64,000 bases of DNA from Haematococcus lacustris. Taxonomy: Eukaryota > Chlorophyta > Chlorophyceae > Chlamydomonadales > Haematococcaceae. Positions within the stretch are counted from its first letter, which is position 1, and each line of letters starts with the position of its first letter. Shown here in pieces: positions 46,974 to 60,769 of the stretch. Below the pieces are notes generated by a model. That model did not search any database. It was given only the letters and a program-made list of their open reading frames with translations, and was not told the origin of the DNA. The stretch is taken from positions 14,528,496-14,592,495 of the forward strand of contig JASKMD010000003.1 in assembly GCA_030144725.1 (NCBI GenBank), given 5' to 3'. Position numbers and translations under genes: made by a program.

Positions 46974-48845
46974 ACAATGTCACATGCTTGCATGACACCA
47001 TCACCAAACAAAGGCGCCTAGCTATGCAGTGCCTTGCAGGAGTTCCGCAATCCTGATAAGGGACAGCAACACGCCTCACACCTTGAGCTTTCTCCTGATA
47101 AACAAAAAATAATGTATCGTCGCCAGATCAGGCGCCCCCAACATGGGGTTGGTGATATGCATGCAAGTACTCTCTTAATAGTGCATCGTTTACGATAGCG
47201 TTTATCACATTGGTAGCCGCAAGTCAATGCGCGTCATCTGACCATCAGCGCTAGCCATTGGAGTTTTTGCTCGCGTACTGCCACATGTGCCCGCGAACAA
47301 ATCACGTCGGCGAGACGGGTCTCCTTGGCACGGTGAGCCACATCGCTGTGACCCCATCTACCTAGCGTAATGAGCTGGTTGTGCACAAATGGAATGTCCG
47401 GCCATCACCCAACGCGATGCCTGCCGGGCGTGCAGGGCACCTAGACGGGGTGATTGAAACATAAAACTGTGTTCGCTTCTCGCCGAATACATCATTTGGG
47501 TCGGCGCACACTAAGGTAGCACCGGGTTACACCCCCCCCTCCTCCACTGTGTCCTCCACTGTGTTGCAGCCGCTGCACCCACAGGAAAAGCCACACACTT
47601 TGTTTGTTCTTGACTCATTGGCGCATCTCTTGAAACAAACCGCACGTTAAACAGCCCAGGCCTCTATCAGTTTGACATCTTCAAAGTGACATCATGTTCT
47701 CCAAGCAGAATCAGGGCCACGGGGCTGTGGGGTGGCAGTTGAGCTATGAAACTTTGCACGCAGGTGGATGGCATGTAGGGGAGTGTAACTCTCAGATGAG
47801 CCGAGTCCAAACTCGGTCATGGTGTGGAGTTGTGCGACTGACTGCATGGCCTGGCCCTGAGATCGGCTAAGGGAGTTGGGGGTCACCGACCAAAGTGAGC
47901 TTTTGGCTAAGCTGAGTATGAGCGTTTGTAACAATGTCTGAGAGGAGCTTAACCTAGTAAGTAGCATGCTGTTAGTCAAATTGGTCGAGCTGTGGCATTG
48001 CCCTGCAGGTATGGGGGGAAGGTGGGCTCATTGCCACATTGCCGCATACGCTTTCCAATCCGACTGCTGATACCGACGCGCATGCCCATGTAGAGCAGCC
48101 TGAGCGACGCGGGCGGTCGCAGCGATGACTGCATGCTCCGCTACGGCTCAAATATGAATCACTAACTTTGACGCTTTGTTGTGCACGGCCTACTCGGTGT
48201 ATGTTTATTCTGGATGGGTGAAAGGTAGCTGGCTGGGTTGGCTACATACTGAGCCAGCTAGCATTAAATTTGGCGCAGCGAGTGCAGAGTTACAGCCGTC
48301 CTACTACCAGGGGTCGGTTTACTGCCATTTTTTGAATGTTGGGGGCGCCTGACGCCAGAGGCTGCACTAGCAAAAGCGTAGACCACATCGCCAACCCTCC
48401 TTGACCAGCCATCGTCACGAGTCGTACTGCTGTCGCAGCGCCATCTCGGCCTGCAGACAACCAGCACATCACGAGCGCGAGTGCACTTACCCACCAGCCG
48501 TACCCGGCTGGCGGTTAAGATTCGTTGCGATTTGTTGTCGAATAACCACCACCAACACTACATCATCTCGGCGCCCTCAGCCCCCGACTAAACTGATGCT
48601 GTCTGGTGTCTCCTTTTTGTTCGGGCGACAGAGGTAGACAGTGACATTAGGGTGCAGCCAGGCAGTCAAGCTGTGGCACCCAAAATATCTGCTATGATGA
48701 CATCAGGACGGTACGCCTGCCACAGCGCCCATCACGGTGCTACCAGCCATTGTGCGTGTGAAAAAATGGGGGCTGTTGCTGCTGCTTTACCGACTGCCCT
48801 CTCCCACCCCTGCTGCCCTGCCCTCTCCCACCCCTGCTGCCTCAC
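46974..48845. other. intergenic region with a dispersed repeat
   Basis: Contains repeat copy 2 (47120-47227). The rest shows no frame with family resemblance. The last exon(s) of the gene to the right may lie here: a minus-strand GGGGCTGAG/GGCGCCGAGATGATG near 48595 could supply a short ...GAEMM end. Confidence 0.4.
47120..47227 (-). repeat. dispersed repeat, copy 2 of 3
   Basis: On the minus strand it includes ACTATTAAGAGAGTACTTGC and then CCAACCCCATGTTGGGGGCG; aligns over about 100 bp with 60210-60320. Confidence 0.65.
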
Positions 48846-52066
<3,221 letters not shown>

Positions 52067-53125
52067 CCTCTACGGCGGGTACATCAGGCTATGGCCAAAC
52101 AGGAACCGCGCGGCAGAGGGATGGAGAGGTATGTAAACGAGGGGAAGCAACATGGAGCAGCTTGCTGTATTTTCTTATTTATTTATTTTTGGAGGAGAGT
52201 TACAGAGGAAGATAAATAAATCATGACGACCAGCCCCCTTGTCCCTTACTAGGGTCTCCAATTGAGCCGGACCACTAGGGACCACTAGTGGCCACTAGCA
52301 GGAATACTAGGGACCACTAGTGGTCACTATTGGGACGATTTGAATGGTGTTAATGAGCTGTGTGGAGTATACCCAATGCATATGAACATGGCTGTTTCTA
52401 GGAACTTGAGTTCTTGGAGCATGACGATCAGCCTAATGGAGATATAAACATGTCTGTCCCCAAGTGCGCCAGCGGTAGCAGCCCAAGCGAAACACTGTAT
52501 CACGCGTTGACTGAAGCCAGCTAGATGTCAAATGTAGATGTCAAAGCTAGATGTAAAAGGTAGATATAAATGTAACGAACAAACCTGACAATTTTTCTAG
52601 TATTTGTGATGGCTTCACGCTCTTGATTTCTATGGCTAAAATAAAAAGACGGACCGTGCCTAGGCCAGTGCCGGAGGACCTAGGCAGTGACATTGAGGAC
52701 CGCGGCGAGGCACTACAACCAGACCTCACCGAAGGGGATGTGTGTGAGTAAGAGCTATAGAGTAGGGTAGAGCTCTTGCTAGTATTAGACCTGGAGGCAC
52801 ACACACCAGAAGGCTGAGCTGAAGTGGGCACTAGGCACACTATCAGTAGCCTTTACAACAGCGATCTCGCAGCCAGTGTTTGATTACAACTCATGAGGGC
52901 TGTAGGGATTAAAACTTGAAGCCAGTTAGATGTAATAATACCAGCCTTGTGTAGTAATATGGAAACGCTCACTCATGCGAGACTGCGTTCATGCAGTTTG
53001 GGATACCTGCAGGTTGCCATCCAGCGACGAGCTCCGAACGAAACGTCTGCCTGCGCAAACACCCGTCAAAAGGCAGCTGCTTTTGCCCCAGACGGCATTA
53101 TCCGGAGCAGGGCAATCCTTTGGCA
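52067..53125. promoter_or_regulatory. divergent intergenic region
   Basis: About 1.06 kb between the starts of a minus-strand and a plus-strand gene, so it should contain both promoters. At 52265-52330 there are repeated palindromic GGACCACTAGTGG motifs, and at 52525-52575 several AGATGTMAA-like repeats. No TATA box stands out close to either start. Confidence 0.5.
52632..52751 (+). other. short open frame with a splice donor, possibly a gene fragment
   Basis: Reads MAKIKRRTVPRPVPEDLG, then SDIEDRGEALQPDLTEGDV, before TGT/GTGAGT, a strong donor; without splicing it stops after 39 codons. The basic start and acidic middle look like the N-terminus of a real protein, perhaps a transposon fragment. 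No downstream exon was found. Confidence 0.3.
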
Positions 53126-54733
53126 ATGTTGAACATGCATCGCCAAGCCGCTGGAGAATGCACCTCCTGCAGCCGTTCTTCCTCTAGCCGGTTCTCTAAC
53201 GCCAACCGAGGCCGAGTCGCGGCTCGTGTCTTTTCCCGCAAAGTCACCCCGCCCGATGCTCCCAAGGGAGAGATCGTGGCGCAGGGCCGTGAGTGGCTTG
53301 AAACCATCTTGTCCCGCTTCGGCCCAATCAAAGACAGGGCGCAGACTGTGACAACGCTAGACTTTGAGAAGCCGCTGCTGGAGCTGGACAAGCGCATCAA
53401 GGAGGTAAACCCAGCTTTTGGCTTGCGCAGGTCGCTGAGCCGCTGCGTAATCTTGCTCCCTACCCCACTCCGCAGGTCCGCAAAGTGGCGGAGGACAACG
53501 GCGTCGACGTTTCGCCGCAGATAGCTGAGCTGGAGAGCAGGGCCCGACAGGTAACCCTCCAGCTCAGCATTCCCTGCCTGCATCATGAGCCCGGCATTTT
53601 GGCACACCTGGTTACTCCTAACCCACCCACCCACCCACACATACATACATACAGGAGACAGGAAGGGCAAAAGTGCAGGCAGGAGTGCAGGCAAGCAGGC
53701 CCCCTTGCCCCACCCCCTGCCCCCCTTCACACCCCTGCCCCACCGCAACCCCCTACTGCTGCAGGGTGCGCTGCCCCCCTTTCCCCGTCTGTGCTGCCTG
53801 GCTCTGAATGTGTGGCTGCACTGATGGCTAGGCACACGGCTAGGCACATTGCTAGGCACATGGCTAGGCACATTGCCTCTTGCAGCTCCCATGAGACTGC
53901 AAACCCTTGTTTCTTGAGTATGCCAGACCCCCCAGCCTCCTCACAAAGGCAGCAGATGTTGTTGTCACTCCTGCTGGCCTTGCTGCTTGGCCCCTTTCTG
54001 ATCGGAGGCTTCACCACGCCGCTCCTCACGCATGCAGCCTGCATGCTCCTTGCACCCCCGCTAAAATTCCATGCTGCTTCTCTCCCCTCCATGTTCCATG
54101 CTGCTGCTTACCACCCATGCGGACCCTGCATGTTGCCTTATTTAGATTGTTTAAGTACTATCAGCCGGCCCCTCTGCTGCAATCCCCCACGTTGCTCACG
54201 CCTGCAGCCTGCATGCTCCCTTGCTCTTCATGGGTTGGGTTGGGCTGCAGCTTTCTCACGGCTGGTAACCCTTGTTTCCTGGACATGTCAGACCCCCCAG
54301 CTTCCTCACAAAGGCCACACATGGCACAGGCTCCCCTGCTGTAACCACCCACCCAGCATGTGCCTGGCGCCACCATAGTGCTAGGATGCCAAGCTGCCGG
54401 CTAAGGGTGCAGGTCCCTGACCCTGCTCCTGACCCTGCTCCTGACCCTGACTGGCTGCAGTTGCGTCGGGAGACCTACACGCGGCTGACCCCAGTACAGC
54501 GCTTGCAAGTGGCGCGCCACCCCAACCGCCCCACCTGCCTGGACATCATCCTCAACATCACGGACAAGTTTGTGGAGCTGCATGGGGACCGCGCGGGCCT
54601 GGATGACCCGGCCATCGTGTGCGGCATCGGCAACATGGACGGCATCCCCTTCATGTTCATCGGGCACCAGAAGGGCAGAAACACCAAGGTGAGCAGCTAG
54701 GGACGGGGGCAGCAGCAGCAGCAGTGCCATCAT

Positions 54734-54780
<47 letters not shown>

Positions 54781-54789
54781 GCAGCAGTG

Positions 54790-54831
<42 letters not shown>

Positions 54832-56583
54832 GTGCCATCAGCATCAGATTTATCATCATCGTCAGCAGCAGTAGCAGCATGTCAAGGGTAGGGTGTGCAA
54901 CAGGACCAGGCACGGGGGGTGACGGCAATAGAAGAAACACCGCAGTGCAGCAGCCAGGGCACATCAGTTGAGGCGGACATGCAGCTGCTGCTGTGCAGCC
55001 GCAGTGGGCTGGTGGGTGAGGGGTTAGCTGTGGCTGCCTGAACACGGACCAGGTAGTAGTAGTAGCAGTGTATGCAAGGCCGTGCTGCCGTGCAGATGTA
55101 GTGAGCAGCCAGGCAGGCCCTGCTGCCCCTCCCAGCCTTGTGCCTGCGCCTGGTGTTCATCGCCCACACCGCCCGCTGCCCCCCTTGCTGCTGCAGGAAA
55201 ACATCCGCCGCAACTTTGGCATGCCCCAGCCCAACGGGTACCGCAAGGCTATGCGCTTCATGCGCCATGCGGACAAGTTCGGGCTGCCCATCGTGACGAT
55301 CGTGGACACGCCTGGGGCATTTGCAGGGCGGGCCGCCGAGGAGCTGGGCCAGGTGGGGGCTGTGGGCGGAGGGGAGACACCAGGCGCTGTAGTTGAGGGG
55401 GAGGGTGGAGGGAGGGGTGGAGGGGTGGAGAAGATCGACATTGGGTCTAGCTGGTAGAGGAGGGGGGAGGGGGGAGTCCAGTGCCTTGACTAAGGCAGCT
55501 TGTGGTGGCAGCTGCAGCTGCTGCTGCGGTCCTTCATGCTGCGCCCCCCCCCACCGGCTGCCCCCACCCCCCATGCCTGGTTGCTGCTGCCCGCCCCCAC
55601 CCCCCGCTGCCCTGTCCTGACACAGGGCGAGGCTATTGCATACAACCTGCGGGAGATGTTTGGCCTGCGCGTGCCCATCATCAGCCTGGTCATCGGGGAG
55701 GGGGGGTCAGGAGGGGCGCTGGCTATCGGCTGCGCCAACAAGAACCTGATCATGGAGAACGCGGTGTACTACGTGGCCTCCCCTGAGGCCTGCGCCGCCA
55801 TCCTGTGGAAGAGCAGGGCTGCGGCCAACCAGGTGCGGGACAGCAGGGGCAGGGGCAGGGGCTGGGGCTGGGGCAGGGGGAGGAGGAGGAGCAGGAGGGG
55901 CAGGAGGGGCAACCAGGGGGTGTGGCAATAGAGTTTGCCAGCAGAGCTGGTTCTGCAGAAAGCCCTTGTTTCTTGAGTATGCCAGACCCCCCAGCCTCCT
56001 TACAAAGGCAGCAGATGCTGTTGTCACTCCTGCTGGCCTTGCTGCTTGACCGCTTTCATGACCAGCTGCTTCACCACGCCGCTCCTCACGCATGCAGCCT
56101 GCATGCTCCTTGCACTCATGGGTCATGGGTTTGGGCGGAAACAGGCGCTGCTGCTGCTGCAGCAAGTGTCAGGCAGGGCTGAGCACTGGTTGAGGGTGTG
56201 GATGTTGGAGGCGATGAAGAGCAGGGCAGCAGGGTAGCAAGGGAGGACAGCCAAAGCCTGAGCTCGATGTGGGGTGTGTATTTGCAGCGATCTAGACCCC
56301 CGGGCTGCAAAACACAGCTGAGGAGCTGAGGGGGGGGGCCATCGCAGTGCGGGCGAAGTGCAGCGGCAGCAGGGCGAGGTGGCGGTGCTTGGGGCTGTGC
56401 GTGGAAGACCAGGGCTGAAGACCCAAAGAGCAGGGCAGTCGGTGTGCCCGAGGCTTGGAGGCGTGGAGGCAGCATGGTAGCAGGGGAAGAGAGCCACCAA
56501 GGCAGGGGCCTGGCCAAGGGGTCTAATCAGGCAACTGAGAACAGCGCGGGGAGGGGAGCCGCAACGGGGACATTACCAGGGCA

Positions 56584-56625
<42 letters not shown>

Positions 56626-58435
56626 GCTGCGGACTGGTTAATTCTTGCATGCACACCTGGCATGGCGGCTGTCGAGGCTGCAGGCCACGGAGGCGCTGCG
56701 CATCACGGCGCCGGAGCTGGTGAGCTTTGGTGTGATGGATGAGATCGTTCCGGAGGCCCTGGGGGGTGCTCACTCCGACCCCCTGGCCTGCTTCCCCATC
56801 ATCAAGCAATACATCCTGGACACCTACAACAGGTCAGGCGGGAGGGCAGGCCGGCGGGCAGTCAGTGGGTGGGCGGGGCAAGTGAATGGGGCGGGCGGGC
56901 GGGCGGACAGGCAGAGCTAGTGGGGCTGGCAGGCCGGCTGGCTGGCTGTACCTGTGGAACAAGCCATCAGGCGCAGCGCCCTGTGGACCAACAGCCTTCA
57001 CGCAATCTCTACAGCACCCCTGCCAGCAGGCAGGCAGGCAGGCAGGCAGGCAGGAGCTCTACAGCCCCTTTCCTGCGGGGGATGGATGTGTGCGCCCGAG
57101 GGGAAAGGGGGTGAGGTGGGGTGTGGTGTGGTGGGGTGAGAGGCAGCAGGGGGTGAGTGCATGTGAGCTCTGGCTGCTGTCCCTGACCTGCCTGGGTGCA
57201 CGGCCCCACAGCAGGCCCAACGTCACCACCAGGCTGAAGGTCCTCAAGGCGGACAGCTGCCGCTGTGCAGGTATGCAGGCCTGAGTGCTGTGGAGATCCA
57301 GACGGACCGCTACGCAAAGTTCCGCAAGCTGGGCAAGTTCCAGGAGTGGGTGGTGCGCGGTGGTGACTGGCGCGCCGCCAACGCTGAGCGTGAAGCGGTG
57401 AGGGAGGGGCGAGGCAGGGCTGGGTGCGGCTAAGCAGGGCGGTGGCTGGGCAGGAGTTGCCAGGGTAGCAGCTGGGAAGGGCAGGGTCAAGGGTGAGAGT
57501 TGGGGAGGGGAGGGGAGATGGGGCAAAAGGCAAGGCAGACAGGCAGGCAGGCTGGGTATGGCTGGGGTAGGGCCAGTGTCAGGGCTGGAGGGCCGGCTGG
57601 GTCAGGGCTGTGTGCAGCGCTGAGTGCCTCATGGCAAAGGAGCTTGTGCCCTGATCAAGAGGGGTGCCCTGAGGGCTGCAGGCTGTGGGCGTGCACACCA
57701 AGGCCGGCACCTGGGCAGCCTCAGAAGCTGAGGCGCACTTCATCGAGCAGGTGAGAAGCCAGGCCATCAGCACAAGGGGTGGCCTCATCAGCCTAGGGGC
57801 CGGGGGCGCGTGGGTGAGCAGTGGGACGAAGGTAGGGCATGCGCTGTTTGTGCAAGCACATCTGATGGATCTGATCATGAAGCAGGACCCAAGGCTCTGC
57901 CGCACTGCTGCTGCAGCAGATGGGATGTTTGCGTGCACACATGCGTGCATTGATGTGGCGGCCAGGGATTGAACTGAGTCCCTGCCCCTGGTGGCTGTGA
58001 GGGTGCAGAGTGTAGACGCTGATGAGCGGTGGGAGGAGTTGCTGCAGCAGAACCGCGAGTGGACCAACCGCCCCACACAGCCCCCAGGCCTGGGACGATC
58101 AGGCAAGGACACTGCCCATCACCCAGCAGCACAGCAGGGGTACTGCTACCATGACCTGACCCGATGTGACTTGACGTAACCTGCCCTGACCCGCCCTGAC
58201 CCATATCCCAACTGGTGCAAACAGCATTGGCTACTTTGACCTGCGTGGATCCTGTGACCTCCATGCCTGGTGTGACCTGCCCGGCGCAGGCATCATGGAG
58301 GTGGCTAGCTCCATAGTGGAGGTGCGGCGGCGCAAGCAGGCAGCCGCAGCCAGCAATGGCAATGGCCACTCCCACAGCCCAACAGCATCAGCAGGAGCAA
58401 AGGCTCCTTCAACTGCTGCAGTGGTACATGTTTGA
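53126..58435 (+). CDS. plastid acetyl-CoA carboxylase, carboxyltransferase alpha subunit
   Basis: Transfers CO2 from carboxybiotin to acetyl-CoA, together with the beta subunit, for fatty-acid synthesis in the chloroplast. Ten exons join in frame to 509 residues: 53126-53404, 53476-53550, 54461-54688, 55197-55352, 55626-55832, 56684-56832, 57271-57397, 57682-57750, 58009-58102, 58290-58435. Residues 1-45 are Ser/Arg-rich, as expected for a transit peptide. Family motifs: [85 protein letters not shown] (~269-282), [12 protein letters not shown] and [16 protein letters not shown] ~150-residue tail after the bacterial-like core is typical of plant and algal forms. Intron 9 uses a GC donor (TCAG/GCAAGG). 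The start could be 53126 or 53135. Confidence 0.93.
53905..54057 (+). repeat. intronic repeat, copy 1
   Basis: About 153 bp starting CCCTTGTTTCTTGAGTATGC, in intron 2 of the carboxyltransferase gene. A shorter diverged copy lies at 54264-54335 in the same intron, and a close copy at 55963-56116 in intron 5. Confidence 0.75.
54703..54885 (+). repeat. CAG/ATC composite microsatellite
   Basis: Alternating (CAG)n and (ATC)n blocks with GTGCCATC joints, in intron 3 of the carboxyltransferase gene. Confidence 0.85.
55963..56116 (+). repeat. intronic repeat, copy 2
   Basis: Close copy of 53905-54057, about 90% identical by eye, in another intron of the same gene. Confidence 0.75.
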
Positions 58436-59050
58436 GGCCACCAAGTAGGCGACAGAGGAGCCACAGGTCACACCAGCAGTCGCAGGTCACACTGGCAGGA
58501 GTGGCAGGTGGTGCAGAAGGTCATGCAGGTCACACCAGCAGGAGTGGCAGGTGGTGCAGCAGGCCATGCCGAAGGCCTGTGCGATGCAAACATTGCTAAG
58601 CAGAGGTGTTTGAGGAGGATGTTGGACGGTGGCATCACGGGGGGTTGGCACAAAGCTGACCTTGCCTGGCATGGCCTGACATGGCATGGCATGACCTGGC
58701 ATGATGGGGTTTGGGAGGTGGGGTAGGCAGAGGGGCGGGGAACCTGACATTTAGGCCTTGACGGGGTGAGCTGCAAGGCTGGCTGGGCTGTCAAATACAA
58801 GGTAGAGCGCACCGTCAGGCATGTGCAAGCTGCAACGTGTCAGCGAACTGTTGCTTCAGGGGTCTTTCTGGGAAAAAGGGGCTGGCTTGGGCCGGAGGGA
58901 GAGGGGGGCGGCAGTTGGGGCGGTTGAGCTTAGTGGGGTGGTAGGGGGAACAGTGTGCCACTGTAGTCAGCCATCACACACATTGACTGTCAGGCTGTCG
59001 CGACCGGGCAGGTTGGGTTAGCAGGGCGAACTAGTGGTTGCGAGGCATTT

Positions 59051-59055
59051 TGTAA
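59051..59055 (+). terminator. candidate TGTAA polyadenylation signal
   Basis: First TGTAA at a plausible distance (~615 bases) after the carboxyltransferase stop. Confidence 0.35.
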
Positions 59056-60209
59056 CTCAGTACACGGCGGCACGCTGTGTCACACTATGAGTTCACACCA
59101 CTTCTGTCGTCAGCCGATGGGTTGCTTACCGCCCTCCCCCATCACAATGGCACCTGGTTCACAGGTGCACTAACAGAGGTGCTACCCTGCGAGGACAAAC
59201 TCACCTGGATTCTGCGCCGCCCAGAACTCAGCGTCGGAAGAGTTTCGTCATTCAAATGGTCAGTTACTCACCAGTCGGGCGGCTGAAAACTCGGCATTCA
59301 TACTCATGCGTGTATTGCTCATGCGGGCCTTGTCGCGACCGACCGCCGCGACCGACGTGGCCCATTATCCCCAGCAAACCCTGCTGGTCCTGTAGCTGCA
59401 TCCGTCACTGTTCCTGTTGCCACATTCGTTGCTGGCCCTGCAGCTGCATCTTCGGGCATACCAGCTGTCACTCTGATGACGAGCATCTTGCCATGCTTCT
59501 TGTATGCGCAGCCATCAAACTGCATTCCCAAACCCCATCTCCCCAAACCCCATCTCTACACAGTGGGCTGGGAGGGGGAGGGGGATTGCGGGGCTAGGGC
59601 TGGGAGTGGGTGGGAGTGGGTGTGAGGGCGGGGCTGGGGCCGGGGGGGGGGGGGGGGGGGAGGGCGGGGCTGGGGCTGGAAGGGGGTATGAGGAGGTGGG
59701 AAGACTGTGCTAGGGGGGTGGGAGGGTGCAAGGGGTTGTGAGGGGGGGCGAGGGGGGCTAGAGGGCAGGGTCCGGGCCGTCGGAGTGAGCTAGTCATTAC
59801 TGTAAGGCCAAGTCATGTCACGCTAAAGTCATTTCCAGCAGGCCTGATTGATGAAATGCCGTGCTTTCCATAGTGGTCAGCTCACAACATGCCATTGTGT
59901 GGAAGGGGGTCCCTTTTCCTGTATGAATGGCTTTTCCTGTATGAATGAGAGAAACGCATATTCTTTGCTTTTGTTGCAATGTCGCTGAGTAATTTGCCCC
60001 CCGACGGTCCTCTTACACCGTCTGCACCAATAAGAAGCTCGCGGAGCGAGCCTGGCGGGCTGGAATCAATGGTTGTACTTCTGGCTCGATAGCAGGCGCA
60101 GTTCAATCATTGATACCGCTACTCACCACTAGAACAATCGATAGTGAGCAGCTGAGTTGTGTCCGCAAGTGTCCGCAAGTGTTACCGCGCCGCTTGCCAG
60201 GAGACACGC

Positions 60210-60320
60210 ATTAATGTGCAGCTTCCGACGTGACAAACGTTATCGAAAACGGTTTACTATTGAGAGAGTATTTGCATGTAGATTACTAACCCCATGTTGG
60301 GGACACCCAACTTATGTATC
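60210..60320 (+). repeat. dispersed repeat, copy 3 of 3
   Basis: Includes ACTATTGAGAGAGTATTTGC and AACCCCATGTTGGGGACACC; aligns with the complement of 47120-47227. Confidence 0.65.
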
Positions 60321-60472
60321 GATGTACGGGTTAACTTCATCTTTTCCATCAAGGGGCTGCATACATTTATATATTTTTTCTCGAACTATGTGCACCATCG
60401 TTTCTGCACTTGACTTTGGCCTGCGTAGCAACACGTCCTAAACCCACAGTTGTAGGATATCATCAACATTAC

Positions 60473-60477
60473 TTACA
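60473..60477 (-). terminator. candidate TGTAA polyadenylation signal for glutamate synthase
   Basis: TGTAA on the minus strand, about 293 bases after the stop codon. Confidence 0.4.
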
Positions 60478-60769
60478 CTGATACATCTTCCGCTCGCACA
60501 TACTAACGTTGGTAGGTCAATCAACCTGCAATGATATCCCTCAGGCATGTGTGGCTCTCAAGATGTTACGGGAAGGCGCCCCGGGTGTCATTGAAACATC
60601 TTTTGATACACAGTGGGCCCTTCCCCCATGCAGCCAAGGCCGCCAACCTCACGCATCAGTCTCTCATAACCTCACGCACGTTTGCGCTCGGGAGGCTGCG
60701 GCACGTCACGGTGCACAACCTTCACCTAATTCAGTATCGTCAGCCAAGGCGACAGGCTTGTGCCGCTCT

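Larger units (their letters stand above)
58436..60769. other. intergenic region between convergent genes
   Basis: Holds a tandem duplication of ~50 bp (GGTCACACCAGCAG...) at 58466-58560, a CATGGCATGRCCTGG repeat near 58665-58710, a G-run of over 20 at 59641-59660, and repeat copy 3 at 60210-60320. TGTAA at 59051-59055 could end the carboxyltransferase transcript. No gene is seen. Confidence 0.5.

Noticed and set aside
53126..58435. Bacterial accA contamination
   Set aside because: The coding sequence is split by nine introns with splice signals and has a transit-peptide-like N-terminus, so it is nuclear.
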